DNA of 64,000 bases from Pichia kudriavzevii (GCF_003054445.1 NC_042506.1:2778501-2842500), one strand, 5' to 3'. Shown: positions 38,624 to 49,244, numbered from the stretch's first letter. Made by a program: numbers and translations. The notes: generated from the letters alone by a model not told the origin.

Positions 38624-39598
38624 TCAAAATAATTCAGAGCAAACGGTTCTTAAATCTTGGATGGAACGAATTATGTGAATGTCTAGAGCCGAATATATAT
38701 TTAAATCCTTTGGCAGATCCTGGTCCAACTCAACATAATGTATTACTTTGCCCCAACCAAATCGTCTGGCAGCTTTTATGTTTATCTCGGAATCATCAAC
38801 AAAATATGTATTTTCCGGATTTGTAACATTGGCCTGTTGAAGGGCCAATTCAAAAGATTTTTCCATTGGTTTACATATCAATGGGAATTGTGCATAATCA
38901 CAGTAAGTGACACCATCAAAGAGGTCACCGATCCCCAAAAGATGAATCACCCTTAATGCATGATTTTTATAGGCATTTGTGAATAACCACAGTCTCTCCA
39001 CTTTTCCAGAGGTTTTCATATCAATGAGCAGTTTACGCAATTTCAGATTTGGTGTGAGGATCTTATCGAGAGGCAATGCGTCATCTACAACTCTATTATA
39101 TTCTAAGGCATCGACTCTGTGGAGTCTCACCAAACCTTCTAGCGCCAACCCGTATTGCTTATAGTATGACATGTGTAAATTATGAGCCTCCTCATCATTT
39201 AGATGGAGGTGTTTCTTGAAATAGCGGTGGATGTAGATCTGCATCAAATCATGAATGCGGGTTGATCTGTGATAGAGACAATTGTCTATATCAAAGAAGA
39301 AGGTTATGCCGTTTGGGGAAACAGGCGGTGGCCTGTTATTGAGCGGGTCTGGATACGTCAGTTTAACCTCCGGTAAATGGGCACTGAGTTTCTCCAGCTC
39401 CACAAGCTCCTCCCGGTTGAGGTTCAAATGGCTCTGCGAATGGGAATTGGAGTTGAGAATCAAAATCTCCCGTTCCTTTAGATCATCTTCATCATAAAGT
39501 TTGAGATCGGAGGTATCCACCGAGTTGACAGATCCGGCAGACAGAATGGAAGCCGTCGACTCGCTTTCCTTGCTCAGCGGAAGAGATGGTTGTGTCAT
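38624..39598 (-). CDS. SDT1: HAD-family pyrimidine/nucleotide 5'-phosphatase (Sdt1/Phm8-like)
   Basis: A 324-aa haloacid dehalogenase-family phosphatase acting on nucleoside monophosphates. The HAD motif I FFFDIDNCLYHRST (catalytic Asp103, Asp105) is followed by the cap region (MQIYIHRYFKKHL, YYKQYGLALEGL), motif II-like LWLFTNAYKNHALRV, the pair CKPMEKSFELAL and motif IV YFVDDSEINIKAA. The order and spacing match the yeast paralogues Sdt1 and Phm8; which one it corresponds to cannot be told. The N-terminal 90 residues, rich in serine and acidic residues, are a longer extension than Sdt1 has. Confidence 0.88.
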   Translation of the reverse strand: MTQPSLPLSKESESTASILSAGSVNSVDTSDLKLYDEDDLKEREILILNSNSHSQSHLNLNREELVELEKLSAHLPEVKLTYPDPLNNRPPPVSPNGITFFFDIDNCLYHRSTRIHDLMQIYIHRYFKKHLHLNDEEAHNLHMSYYKQYGLALEGLVRLHRVDALEYNRVVDDALPLDKILTPNLKLRKLLIDMKTSGKVERLWLFTNAYKNHALRVIHLLGIGDLFDGVTYCDYAQFPLICKPMEKSFELALQQANVTNPENTYFVDDSEINIKAARRFGWGKVIHYVELDQDLPKDLNIYSALDIHIIRSIQDLRTVCSELF

Positions 39599-40235
39599 GG
39601 TTGTTTTTTTAGATGTTATCCTTTAGCCAAAGTAACCTTCTTCCTAGTAGAGAGGCACTAAAGTGGCTACACGGAACGACCGTTATAACCACCCCACACG
39701 TTCCCCGATCGACTTTATAAATACAATCAAAAATAAAAATAATTTTTTAAAAAAAAAATAATAATAAAAAAATAAAAATAATCTAATTTGTAGTTTAAAG
39801 TAACGTTAAAGTGGAATCAGCATTGTAAATGGAATTTATCCGGGAATTTAGAAGAGAGAGGGAGAGAAACGCCCCTTTCTTCTCACCCCACCAACGGCCT
39901 TCCTTTTTAGGAAGGAGGCGCTTTTCATGGATTTTTTTTTTCTCGAATAAAAATAGCAACAACAATGGAAACGCGGTTTGTTTTTCTGGAAGAGATGAAT
40001 AAGGGTGAAAACCAGCCGCCTCAGTTTTCTTGATAAGATAGGGGATGTAGTTGATATCCTGATTTTGTTTTGTTCTTGTTGAAGATCATGATGGTGGTGA
40101 TGTTGGTGATGTTGTAAATGATTCATTTAATGGCTTTTTGTTTCCCTTTGTTCTGTAGTTTGAGTTTTATTTCGCTTTTTCCCACCTTCTTCTTCCATTT
40201 ATATATAGCCACAAATCGCTATAATTAGCTACACC
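39599..40235. other. Divergent promoter region SDT1 / RIM9
   Basis: A 637-bp spacer with an A/T-only low-complexity stretch (about 39721-39785), T runs and a GGTGAT repeat near 40088-40110. No gene seen; CAT/ATG-rich repeats create short shadow frames. Confidence 0.5.
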
Positions 40236-41696
40236 ATGAAACTGCTCTTGCTGTCTACGATACTTCAGTTGATCCCGCTGGCTTTTCTCATCTTGGCATC
40301 CATATCTGCACCCACACTTTCTAGCATCTACTTGGCCCGAGACGGCAATACTGTCTACGGTATCTTTGGTTCTTGTGATGGCACGGGCTGTACAAAACTC
40401 ACATTGACACCCAACTTTGGTGAAACATTGTCTTCTAATGTTTTATCCTCCGATGCTATAAATAAACTATCGCAAGGCTTGATCGTTGCACCCATTGCAG
40501 CGTTTTTGACCTTTGTCTCCCTGGTGAAAAACTTGGTGGTTGTGTTCAGCAGAAATTCTTCAACTTTAAACAAGACAACAGCGTTAATATTATCGATATT
40601 GGCGTGTCTGTCCTCATCTTTTGTCTGTGTGGCATCTTTCCTCATCTTTTACCCCCATGTCACTTGGTTGTCGTGGTGCTTGATTCCTGCAGCTTTCTTC
40701 AATTTTGAAAACTCACTTGTTGTTGCATTATGTTTCAGATTGGCACATCAGCCTCGTAAAGTTATGGATACCGTTTACGATGATGGCGATAGAGATGATA
40801 GTGTGAAACTTTACAATTACCAACCTTCAACTACAAGTACTTATAAAAACTACATGGAGTATCCCGAGGTTGAAAAGAGCTCCCTTGAGAAAGTCCCAAC
40901 CTTCCCAATGACGAAAATTTCTACACTTGCCTCTTCTGTCACCACCAAGGACAACGACGCCATATTTAGTGAAAGGGAAATCAAAGAAGAGAATGATGCC
41001 GGATTTGGAGAGGAAGATACCCAAACATTTTCTTCAAGTAGATCCTTAAAGATCCCACATATTGCAGATCCGTACTCTGATGGCTTAAGTGAGAATCATC
41101 CAATTGAAAACGATCACGATATTAAATCTTCGGAATATGGTGAAAGCGTCTATGATAAATCAGAGTCATCTTCCACTTCAAACTTCACAAGTATATCACA
41201 GAGGCCAATAAATCCAAATTATTATGCCGGTGCACCTCCAAAACCAGATCCGGTGAACTACAGCAGAAATGTTACAAATTACCCATCGAACCATGGGAAC
41301 TCCTTCACACAACAGCGTCCAGCTAATCAATTTTCAAACCAGATGGCAGGTATCCCTATGCAGAATAGGTCTGTATACACACCAAAATCCAGACCTTATA
41401 TGGTGATGGGTGGGCCGGGTAATAATCCAAATATGAATTCTGATTTAAGACAAAACCGAAATAACGGTCATCCTTATTCAGGTCAACCACTTGGGAACAC
41501 TCGACCAGTCAATCCTTATATGACTAAGAATCCTTACATGCAACAAAATTCACCTCAAGGTCTTAGTAGGCAACCAATTACAATGCCCAATAGAAACGGT
41601 TTTGTTCCAATGAAATACAGAAACCGGAGTAATTTGGGAAACTTACCTCCTTCTGCATTAGATAATGATAATGGTCCATATTCAGGATATATCTAG
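40236..41696 (+). CDS. RIM9: PalI/Rim9-family membrane protein
   Basis: A 486-aa protein with four N-terminal transmembrane segments (residues about 5-27, 85-105, 115-140 and 148-170) in the arrangement of the SUR7/PalI family, with a GSCDGTGCT extracellular-loop cysteine pair (residues about 46-53). The remaining about 310 residues form a hydrophilic tail rich in Asn, Pro, Ser and Gln with repeated PYM/NPYM motifs (KNPYMQQN, RPVNPYMTKN). This matches PalI/Rim9, a plasma-membrane component of the alkaline pH-sensing Rim101/PacC pathway that assists Rim21. The long tail is typical of PalI in filamentous fungi and longer than in Saccharomyces Rim9 (239 aa). Another PalI-family paralogue is possible. 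Confidence 0.75.
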   Translation: MKLLLLSTILQLIPLAFLILASISAPTLSSIYLARDGNTVYGIFGSCDGTGCTKLTLTPNFGETLSSNVLSSDAINKLSQGLIVAPIAAFLTFVSLVKNLVVVFSRNSSTLNKTTALILSILACLSSSFVCVASFLIFYPHVTWLSWCLIPAAFFNFENSLVVALCFRLAHQPRKVMDTVYDDGDRDDSVKLYNYQPSTTSTYKNYMEYPEVEKSSLEKVPTFPMTKISTLASSVTTKDNDAIFSEREIKEENDAGFGEEDTQTFSSSRSLKIPHIADPYSDGLSENHPIENDHDIKSSEYGESVYDKSESSSTSNFTSISQRPINPNYYAGAPPKPDPVNYSRNVTNYPSNHGNSFTQQRPANQFSNQMAGIPMQNRSVYTPKSRPYMVMGGPGNNPNMNSDLRQNRNNGHPYSGQPLGNTRPVNPYMTKNPYMQQNSPQGLSRQPITMPNRNGFVPMKYRNRSNLGNLPPSALDNDNGPYSGYI

Positions 41697-41783
41697 TTCC
41701 TTTTCTTGCTATCTGTTCCTTTGCGTATTTGTATAAACGTTATTTTTACAGCTTTTATTTATTATTATTGAAGAGGATTGAAT

Positions 41784-42848
41784 CTATATCAAGTCTGTTT
41801 TGATGACGTTATCGTCGGATCCTGGTTTCACATTCTCTTCAACCGGTTCGTATGTGCCCTTTTCTCCATCATGGACATAATGATCCACCTTTTTGGGCTT
41901 TACCATTAGCAACATTAAACACAAGAGAATCAGTAAAACCAAAAACAGAATGATCTTGCACTTTCTCGTTTGTTTTTGATAACCTTCCGCCTTGACTAGT
42001 TCTTTATGTGCGCCTTGTGTGTTTTCAACTGTCCTATCTAGATTGTAAACAATATTATCAAGTATTGTGCCTTGATCAATCACTATATTTTCTAACTCTT
42101 TGAATATTATACTGAGTTCAACGACATTTTGTGATATCTTATAAATCTCCCTTTCTCTTTCAAGGAGATATTCCTGGTCATCAACTAATCCATTCTGTTG
42201 CAGCTGCATTTGAGATTGTTTACTCTCTGCCATGGCGTTTCTTGAATAACTCTCCAGATCTTCATTATCCTTGTATTTTCCAGCTTCGTCTTTCTTCAAA
42301 TATCGAACATATTTGCCCTGCATATCACGAAATTCTCTACTAAGATCTTGGGATACAATTGCAAACTTCTTTTTCAAGTTATTGATTAGAGTTCTGGTCC
42401 CTTTGTCTCTTGAATCAGCATAGGAAAGCACATCTCGTTGGGCCAAAGTGTTATCCAATTTCTGTAATTCCGAAATAACCTTATATATCATCCTTAGCTC
42501 ATCTGTAATTCTATTGGACAGATCATTCACAGCATCTGTTTCCCGTTGAACTATATCATCGTCAAATTGTGGTAACAACACCTCCTTATATTTTTTCCCC
42601 AATTTTTTCATATTGTCACCGATTCTTCGAACCAAATCATTTCCTTGATTCTCAATGTTCTGAATGGTGCTGGTGTAGTCCTCGACAGGATTGTCATCAT
42701 GGAAAGTTTGCATTTCGTAGGTATCTCCCAACAAACCTTCTTCTTCCTGTCTAAGGCTCTCAAATTTATCGACAGCCATTCGTTTCGTATTATGATGAGG
42801 GAATGTTTTCCTGTAGGCCAGGTATAAATTAGTTCTATCTCTAAACAT
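41784..42848 (-). CDS. TLG2: t-SNARE Tlg2 (syntaxin 16 homologue)
   Basis: A 354-aa syntaxin of the trans-Golgi/endosomal system. I start at 42848, giving MFRDRTNLYLAYRKTFPHH, which matches the Vps45-binding N-peptide of Tlg2 (MFRDRTNLFLSYRRTFPH); the 58 upstream in-frame codons are leader. The Habc region spans about residues 55-190. The SNARE motif (ERDEEI-like ERE REIYKI, then ELENIVIDQGTILDNIVYNLDRT) carries the central glutamine. A tail anchor (KCKIILFLVLLILLCLMLLMV) is followed by a 35-residue luminal segment. Saccharomyces Tlg2 has 397 aa with a longer luminal tail. A CTG at 42519 codes for a conserved leucine. Confidence 0.95.
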   Translation of the reverse strand: MFRDRTNLYLAYRKTFPHHNTKRMAVDKFESLRQEEEGLLGDTYEMQTFHDDNPVEDYTSTIQNIENQGNDLVRRIGDNMKKLGKKYKEVLLPQFDDDIVQRETDAVNDLSNRITDELRMIYKVISELQKLDNTLAQRDVLSYADSRDKGTRTLINNLKKKFAIVSQDLSREFRDMQGKYVRYLKKDEAGKYKDNEDLESYSRNAMAESKQSQMQLQQNGLVDDQEYLLEREREIYKISQNVVELSIIFKELENIVIDQGTILDNIVYNLDRTVENTQGAHKELVKAEGYQKQTRKCKIILFLVLLILLCLMLLMVKPKKVDHYVHDGEKGTYEPVEENVKPGSDDNVIKTDLI

Positions 42849-43128
42849 GTTCTTACTTTGACAGCCAACTGCTTGGGTAATAATTACTTCTATCGTCCTG
42901 ACTGTATAGCAGTCCCCATGTCTTAAAAATGTTTCTTCTTTGTTGTAAGGAGCGCTTAACTTTATCGCCCGAGTTACGTAATCGCTATTGTTGCCATATG
43001 ATTTTATGTCGAATAGGTTCAAAAGCTAAATTGGTTGATTCAAAACAATGTTACCCTAGCCTATAGCATAGAGATATCCCAGACATATAAATGAATAGTG
43101 ACGAGTTTACACAAATTATACGCTCAAA

Positions 43129-46100
43129 CTAGGTATTGGTGGTTCCTTGGTAGTAAACACCAGGAGCCATTAAGATGTATCTCTCCATGGCTTCTCTGAA
43201 TCTATTTTTGTATTGTTTCGGAGTAATAACTGTAGGTTCTTTACCTACTCCGGTGTTTCCTACCAAGCCTTTTTCTTTTACCCAGCTTTCTAATTTTTTA
43301 TCCCACGTGAATGTACGAATACAATCGATGATTCCAACAATCAATTCGTCACAGGAATGATCAATACCAACCACCAGCGAATAGTCCATCACATTCATCT
43401 TTTCCAAAAACAAGGTATCATTCCACAATGATGCTCTTAGTAATCTCTTATCATTTTCTTTAATAAATAATGGCGACTCATATATATATTCAACCATATT
43501 TTCATCTAGCAAAACTTCATTTTCTTTACCAGTTTGCTCAACGTGCCTATTTCTCATAGAACCCTTCAAGTCGAATATCCTGTCGATCTTTCGATCATAG
43601 AATAGGTTTTCCATGATAAGGATATCCATGGTATACGACTTTCCTCCAGGTAAAGAATTTTTAACTTGTATCTGATAGAAACCAAATATTTTAACTAAAA
43701 CACTGGGTAAATCATGAAATAAAACATGGGCAAAATATTCAAAATAGCTCGGTGCAAAATGAACAAATGCTTCCAACTCTGCTTTACTTAGCTCCTTTAT
43801 AATAAATCTTTGATCTAGAGTTTTCAAAAATGTCGAGCCACTCTTACCTCCAGTTGAATCCCATTTGATACACCTGGCTAAACTTTCCACGTAATTTTCA
43901 CTGATGCCACACTTTCTACGTAACGCATCAAACTGTTGAGTGAAAAAGATTTTACAAAATATAGTAGAATACCCTTCTTCAAACTGGTATTTCAAATGGA
44001 AGCCTTTTTTCAGCATGGTGTCTTTTAACTTTGCATCTCTTCTAATTTTCTTTTCTTCGTCTGTGATTGTAGTTTCTTCATCCAGCGATAGATCATCTTC
44101 TTGACTCTGCTCTCCCTCATGTAGTGTCCAGTTGTTATTCAGTAACTTGGATTCATAATCTGCTGTGTTCAAGCAAAATGCAATAATGGAACTGGGCTCA
44201 TCTTCCCTGACAATCACGTCTGAATCCACGAATATATGTTCGGATGTTCCCAAAGGGTATGATAAAGGCTCCCAAAGAGTTGCAGAACGATCGGCCCAAA
44301 AATTGGTCAATGATTTCAACAAGGAAACTTTTTCAGGTTGTGGTTCAACTCTTTTCTCCGGGCTTTTTTCATTTGTAAGAGGCTCCTTCGTTTCGCCACC
44401 TTTAGCTTGATTCTCACCAGTATTAACCGACCTAGTACCCTCTGCATTCACAGCATCACTTGCATCTTTATAAATTTCAATTTTGGGCCTCATATTGCTG
44501 ACTTTTGGTGTATATTTATGATAATTGGCTATCTTCTGTTTTTCGAGTTCCCTTTGGTCAAAGTACTCTTGTGTGTCAAAAAATTTTGTGAGTTGTTTTA
44601 CTTTGCCCTCGTCCAAAGGTTCAGTTGATTTGTTCCAAAAGAAATCGTTGTTGTTTTTACTGTTTAATTCATCTATTCTGTTCAATATTAATTGACTTTT
44701 CTGCTTCTTCGGAATGGTTATTAATGAATTACGAGCACCCAGGTTATTCCTATTACTTTTTATTTCCTTTTCTGTCGGCTGTTCTTTGTTTGCTGTCTCG
44801 TCTATTTGTTCATCGTTTTCATTTGTGGCTTCATTTAGGTTGTTGTTCTCATTGTCTCCATCACTATCATCTCTGAGAGCTAGAGTCTTGAATAGTTTGT
44901 CCAACTGAAAGGTGGTTATCTTTTTGACGTCTTTCTCGCTTGGTAAAAATGTTTTAGCAAAAGCCTGAAATTCAACATTCCAAAAGCTTGACAGTTCTTG
45001 TACTTCTCTAATTACTATATTCAATTTTAGATGCTCGTTAATATGCGTATTCTTGTAAACCGTACTTAGAAGGAGGTCAATTTCTTGCTTTTGTCCATGC
45101 AATTTTTCTTTCAATTCACTCAATTTTTTACGACCTTTTTCAACCTCTTCTAAGTCTAAGTTAGTACCATCTAACTTTATTCTCTCTAGTCTGTTCTTCA
45201 CCGACTGGAAAAAATTCTCACTTTTTTGCTCAATATCCTTGAAATGGTTGGACTTGATAGTGTAGTCATAAACGGGATTCCAAAAAAGTTCTGGCTTTGG
45301 AGTAATCAACTTCAAGTTGTCGATGATATTGTATTCCATTAATATCTTATAATTTTTGTAGCTAAAGTAATGGGCATACTCCTTAAAAAAGTCAAATTGG
45401 GAGTCATCTGAGTGGCAGTGGCACTTGCTATTGTTACTCAAAACCCGAATGTCAAAAGACGGATTAAACCAAAATACTAACTCCAGAAATTTTCCAAAAG
45501 AATACTTATAGGACGTATCACTCAAAGGTAAAACTGGTGTCGAGCTAGAGCATTTTTTGCAGATGCTCCAAGTCATTATAGTATCGGTATTGACATTCAA
45601 ATTATTCGGTTCAATGAAAATGTCGATTTTCCCCTTATCATGGACATACGAACGATAGTGATCTTTGAGCAACAACTGGCAACTTTGACATACGTGAGTA
45701 GCACTGGAACATACATCCACAATAAATTGACCCAAACTGAAGTCATTTTCCCAATAAAAATCAATCAGCTGAATTTCAGGTCCAATGCAAGGAGTTGAGT
45801 TTTTCTTGGAAATCAAACTGAAAAGAAAAACAATGTTTTGATTGTAATTTGGATCAAAATATGTGAGTTCCCTAGTCTTCCAAAACTGATCCCATTTCTT
45901 CGAGTAAAAAAAATTCTCTGTTTGCCAATATTTCTGTCTGTACTCGTGAATTGCTCCAACAAGCTTTTTTAAATCATATTCATCTGTAATATTCAGATCC
46001 TCTAAGCCAAAAACTTTAGTAAATTCAAACTTTGAACGGTCAAATTTGGATAAAAAGTTATTGTAAAGTAGCCGGTTTTCTTCGGCCTTTAATTCCGTTT

Positions 46101-48348
46101 CTTCTAGTTGTAAGAGTATTTGAGGTTTTTCAAACTTAACCCATGGGGATGTACTTACCAAACGACTCTCTAGCATAAAAGCAAAATCTCTATAGCTCTG
46201 GAAATTATACGTGTAAAGAGACACAGAATCTCTGGAATTGAAAAACTTGTAATCTTGAAAATCCTCAATTTTTAAACACTGGTCTCTCAGAAAACTTGAT
46301 TCCAATTTTATGTTTGCAAATGCATAAATCATTATCATCAAGCAACCCTTAATTCTGGTTAGAATATCTTCATCGGGGTCCCTTAAAATTATCGTCAAGC
46401 CTATCTTATTCGGGCAAGAGTCAAATAAAAAGTAGCTTTTCACCACATTATCATGTTTAAAATGCATGACTTTAAACGAACCACAAGTCCCCAGTTTGGG
46501 CTTCATAGCTAGGATATCAATTGATGTGATTATAGTAGAGTCGGTAAATTTTGACAGTTTAACCAAGTTAGTCAACTTACAGTTTGGAGCGACCGCAAGA
46601 CCAGCTTCCGCAAATATACCTAAAGCGAGGCCATTAACGGAACTGGATGACAAAATAATACTAGGTCTAAGGTTAATAATGCGGTCCACTAGCTTTCTAA
46701 TGTATTGGTCCTGTTGGGCAATTACAGCCTCCAAGCTCTGAAAATGCATACTGTTTTGTTCTTCTTGTTCATATTCTATAGGGAATGTTATGAGCATTAT
46801 TCTGGGATTGCTTATCGCCGAAGGCATATTTTTGTTTGGTAATTTTTTAGAAAAAACTATACCTTCCACTGTTTCTGCTTTCTGGAAATTTGCTCCTTGA
46901 ATCTTTTTGATCTTGATATAGTTGGTAAAATTGTAGTAAGTATCAACCGACGCAAATCCAGTTTCGTCTAATGGTTTTACATCAAATTCAATGTTGTTTA
47001 TCTTTTTCAAGGATTTGACTAGAACAGTAGCCCACTTCTCATAATCATCTATTTTTTTATCTACTAGTAGTTCCTTTAACAGTGAATACGCATAAGACTC
47101 CCCCATCCTTTGAAACCCATCAGAGAACTGGATAGTAGTATCTTTGGTGTCGTTATGCTGAGTTTTTAAAATTGGTGTATAATTCCTTGAAACCGCTCTA
47201 CTCTTGAATCTGCTACTGAATATTCGCCTTCTTGCTTTATTTTGATTCATTAAGTTATTTAATCCTTGGCCAGAGTTAAGTTTGAAAGAATTGAGCTTGG
47301 TTAAAAAATGTGGAGTCCGTGATTTTGATAGGACCTGCGGAGATTGCGAACTTCGGCTACTTTTGAAATCAACAGATTTAGGCCAGCTAAATTTATGGTT
47401 GTTCATAAAAGAAATCATTTCATTTTCATCATCCGATGACTCGTTTGAGCCATGGTTCTCGTCTCCTCTATTCCTTGTACTTATTTCAACCGCTTCACCG
47501 GTCCTGGTAGTAGGTATAGTCATCATCGGAGTAGGTGACAGGTTATTGATTCCAAAACTGTCTCGACTATCTTTTAGCATTATCTCCCCAGCTTCTGTGT
47601 GGAAACTCGAATCAATGTAGCTTTTGTCATCGTCAGCATTTTCACTAATTGTAAAAGCGGTACCGCCTTGTTTCCTGTCTCCTCGATGTTCATTGTACAT
47701 ATCATGTTCTTCGTCCTCTCCTCCCTCTCCCTCTTCTTCTTCTCCTTCTTCTTCTTCTCCTTCTTCTTCTTCTTCTTCTTCTTCGTCGCTTGAAAAATCA
47801 TCATTATTATACCTATCAGCTAAACTATTACACATCAGACAGACCCTCATTTTCCCATGATGGTTGAATTTGTCCCCGTCAATAAATGTTGTACAATGTG
47901 AACAGAAAATCTTACCACAAATCCGACAATGATGTTTTCTTATAAATGTAGTAAACTTACGATCACACAATCGACATTTAGTTGCGGAGGCATCATCTAA
48001 CCAATAATCACGACCTATTCCAGTGTTCCCCTTACTGGATGCAAGTGCGTTACTCAAATTTAAAGAGAGATCAAAAGCGGCAGGTGAATTCGACAACACC
48101 TCTGGTCCATCCTTGCTAGTTTTAGTCATAAATGAAAAACGAGACCTTTTTTGCCTAGAAGGTGGTTCATCATTTGCTTTATTATCGTAGTGTTCCAGTA
48201 ATGAAATCACACTAGGGCTTACACGAGCATCACTTGAATTAACATCACCTCCTGCAGTTAATGTAGGAATTAGAGGAGACTGGGTACAATTTTCTCGTAT
48301 CAGTTGGGTAGTTGCCTTATGTTTCTGTGTACCAGGCAAACGAGACAT
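43129..48348 (-). CDS. FAB1: Phosphatidylinositol-3-phosphate 5-kinase Fab1
   Basis: A 1739-aa lipid kinase that makes PI(3,5)P2 on the vacuole/endosome membrane. Domains in order: a FYVE finger (about residues 115-190; WLDD, then FIRKHHCRICGKIFCSHC and RVCLMCNSL); an acidic Glu/Gly run; a chaperonin-like GAT/CCT region (about 510-760, including GLALGIFAEAGLAVAPN); a cysteine-rich region with CxxC pairs (CQSCQLLLKDH, CKKCSS); and a C-terminal PIP-kinase domain (TGGKSGSTFLKTLDQRFIIKEL, DLKGSMRNRHV, MDYSLVVGID). The first real ATG is at 48348 (MSRLPGT). It is about 500 residues shorter than Saccharomyces Fab1 (2278 aa), mainly in linkers; catalytic and FYVE residues are present. Confidence 0.96.
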   Translation of the reverse strand: MSRLPGTQKHKATTQLIRENCTQSPLIPTLTAGGDVNSSDARVSPSVISLLEHYDNKANDEPPSRQKRSRFSFMTKTSKDGPEVLSNSPAAFDLSLNLSNALASSKGNTGIGRDYWLDDASATKCRLCDRKFTTFIRKHHCRICGKIFCSHCTTFIDGDKFNHHGKMRVCLMCNSLADRYNNDDFSSDEEEEEEEEGEEEEGEEEEGEGGEDEEHDMYNEHRGDRKQGGTAFTISENADDDKSYIDSSFHTEAGEIMLKDSRDSFGINNLSPTPMMTIPTTRTGEAVEISTRNRGDENHGSNESSDDENEMISFMNNHKFSWPKSVDFKSSRSSQSPQVLSKSRTPHFLTKLNSFKLNSGQGLNNLMNQNKARRRIFSSRFKSRAVSRNYTPILKTQHNDTKDTTIQFSDGFQRMGESYAYSLLKELLVDKKIDDYEKWATVLVKSLKKINNIEFDVKPLDETGFASVDTYYNFTNYIKIKKIQGANFQKAETVEGIVFSKKLPNKNMPSAISNPRIMLITFPIEYEQEEQNSMHFQSLEAVIAQQDQYIRKLVDRIINLRPSIILSSSSVNGLALGIFAEAGLAVAPNCKLTNLVKLSKFTDSTIITSIDILAMKPKLGTCGSFKVMHFKHDNVVKSYFLFDSCPNKIGLTIILRDPDEDILTRIKGCLMIMIYAFANIKLESSFLRDQCLKIEDFQDYKFFNSRDSVSLYTYNFQSYRDFAFMLESRLVSTSPWVKFEKPQILLQLEETELKAEENRLLYNNFLSKFDRSKFEFTKVFGLEDLNITDEYDLKKLVGAIHEYRQKYWQTENFFYSKKWDQFWKTRELTYFDPNYNQNIVFLFSLISKKNSTPCIGPEIQLIDFYWENDFSLGQFIVDVCSSATHVCQSCQLLLKDHYRSYVHDKGKIDIFIEPNNLNVNTDTIMTWSICKKCSSSTPVLPLSDTSYKYSFGKFLELVFWFNPSFDIRVLSNNSKCHCHSDDSQFDFFKEYAHYFSYKNYKILMEYNIIDNLKLITPKPELFWNPVYDYTIKSNHFKDIEQKSENFFQSVKNRLERIKLDGTNLDLEEVEKGRKKLSELKEKLHGQKQEIDLLLSTVYKNTHINEHLKLNIVIREVQELSSFWNVEFQAFAKTFLPSEKDVKKITTFQLDKLFKTLALRDDSDGDNENNNLNEATNENDEQIDETANKEQPTEKEIKSNRNNLGARNSLITIPKKQKSQLILNRIDELNSKNNNDFFWNKSTEPLDEGKVKQLTKFFDTQEYFDQRELEKQKIANYHKYTPKVSNMRPKIEIYKDASDAVNAEGTRSVNTGENQAKGGETKEPLTNEKSPEKRVEPQPEKVSLLKSLTNFWADRSATLWEPLSYPLGTSEHIFVDSDVIVREDEPSSIIAFCLNTADYESKLLNNNWTLHEGEQSQEDDLSLDEETTITDEEKKIRRDAKLKDTMLKKGFHLKYQFEEGYSTIFCKIFFTQQFDALRRKCGISENYVESLARCIKWDSTGGKSGSTFLKTLDQRFIIKELSKAELEAFVHFAPSYFEYFAHVLFHDLPSVLVKIFGFYQIQVKNSLPGGKSYTMDILIMENLFYDRKIDRIFDLKGSMRNRHVEQTGKENEVLLDENMVEYIYESPLFIKENDKRLLRASLWNDTLFLEKMNVMDYSLVVGIDHSCDELIVGIIDCIRTFTWDKKLESWVKEKGLVGNTGVGKEPTVITPKQYKNRFREAMERYILMAPGVYYQGTTNT
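47720..47793 (-). repeat. GAA-rich trinucleotide tract inside FAB1
   Basis: TTC/TCC-rich plus-strand run encoding the glutamate/glycine stretch after the FYVE domain. The near-perfect triplet repetition makes in-frame length variation likely. Confidence 0.8.
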
Positions 48349-48581
48349 CAATGAAAAAATATTGTGGCCTGGTAATGGGGTTATCTATGTCCCTAAACAT
48401 ACACTAGATCAATCCATACCTAGGCATGCATCCTAGCAAACTCAAAGAGGAAAAATAACTGTACAAGCCATTTACACAAAAATTGTCGGCGCGTCGGATA
48501 TTTAGGCTAGGTTTCTTATAGAATACATAAGTTACATTGATAATGAGAAGATTAAAAGAATGAAGAATAATAAGTTTATAA

Positions 48582-48935
48582 CTATTCATCAAAAACAATC
48601 TTCTTGTTTTCGGTTGGTTGAGAGTCTGTTGCAGTTTGCTGTGATGGTGGGACTGTTTCGTCGTCAAATAGTGGCGGTAATCCTCTTAAGCTTCTTTGTA
48701 AACGGTTCAGCTGGGACAAAACAGTTGGATTTATTCCACTATATGTAGATGAGCCAGTTGCAATTTCTGAACTACCGGATTGTAAAGAATTCAAGGGATG
48801 CTTGTTAATGAACTCATCAACATAGGATAAAACGGTCTCATCTTGGAGAAACGTTTGAGACTCCATGACCTTGAAAAGGGTTGGATTTGTTGTATCATCT
48901 TTCACCGCTCTAAACCTTTGGCCCTGTCTTGACAT
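48582..48935 (-). CDS. RPA14: RNA polymerase I subunit Rpa14
   Basis: A 117-aa small protein whose central and C-terminal parts match RNA polymerase I subunit A14, which with A43 forms the pol I stalk. Support: SYVDEFINKHPLN (compare FLESFIDEKEN), the conserved block LSQLNRLQRSLRGLPP (SQLKRIQRDFKGLPP in Saccharomyces) and the ending KKIVFDE (KKTTFADE). Saccharomyces Rpa14 has 137 aa. The protein is short and fast-evolving, but three ordered matches make the call firm. Upstream of and co-oriented with FAB1. Confidence 0.88.
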   Translation of the reverse strand: MSRQGQRFRAVKDDTTNPTLFKVMESQTFLQDETVLSYVDEFINKHPLNSLQSGSSEIATGSSTYSGINPTVLSQLNRLQRSLRGLPPLFDDETVPPSQQTATDSQPTENKKIVFDE

Positions 48936-49244
48936 TTTATATGGTTCGATCTGAAGGCTTGTTTCCTTACAACAAACTCAAAGATTAGAGTAAGATAAGG
49001 TAAGAAAAAAAAACTTTTTGTTAGAAACAAATTTTGTTGAAAAATAAAAAAAAATAACAAACAAGGAGTCGCTCTCGTTAGAAAGAAGGCCCAAGTACAA
49101 GAGTATACAGCGCCTATAAGAAATGGTATTAGTAGTCACGAAAGATGACAGAACATGGTAAGAACTAGAGATAACTAAGAGTATTGTATTCAGCTATTAT
49201 TATGTATAATCTATAGGCAAGAAATGTTACACATGATGGTGTAT
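48936..49244. other. RPA14 promoter / MRPL34 3' flank
   Basis: A 309-bp spacer with A runs around 49000-49060. No specific site or gene seen. Confidence 0.5.

Noticed and set aside
42849-43022. 58-codon N-terminal extension of TLG2
   Set aside because: The internal Met gives exactly the conserved Tlg2 N-peptide, which must be at the extreme N-terminus to bind Vps45.
47580-47860. Lysine- or serine-rich frames opposite or out of frame with the FAB1 acidic tract
   Set aside because: Produced by the GAA/TTC triplet repeat; only the FAB1 frame has domains on both sides.
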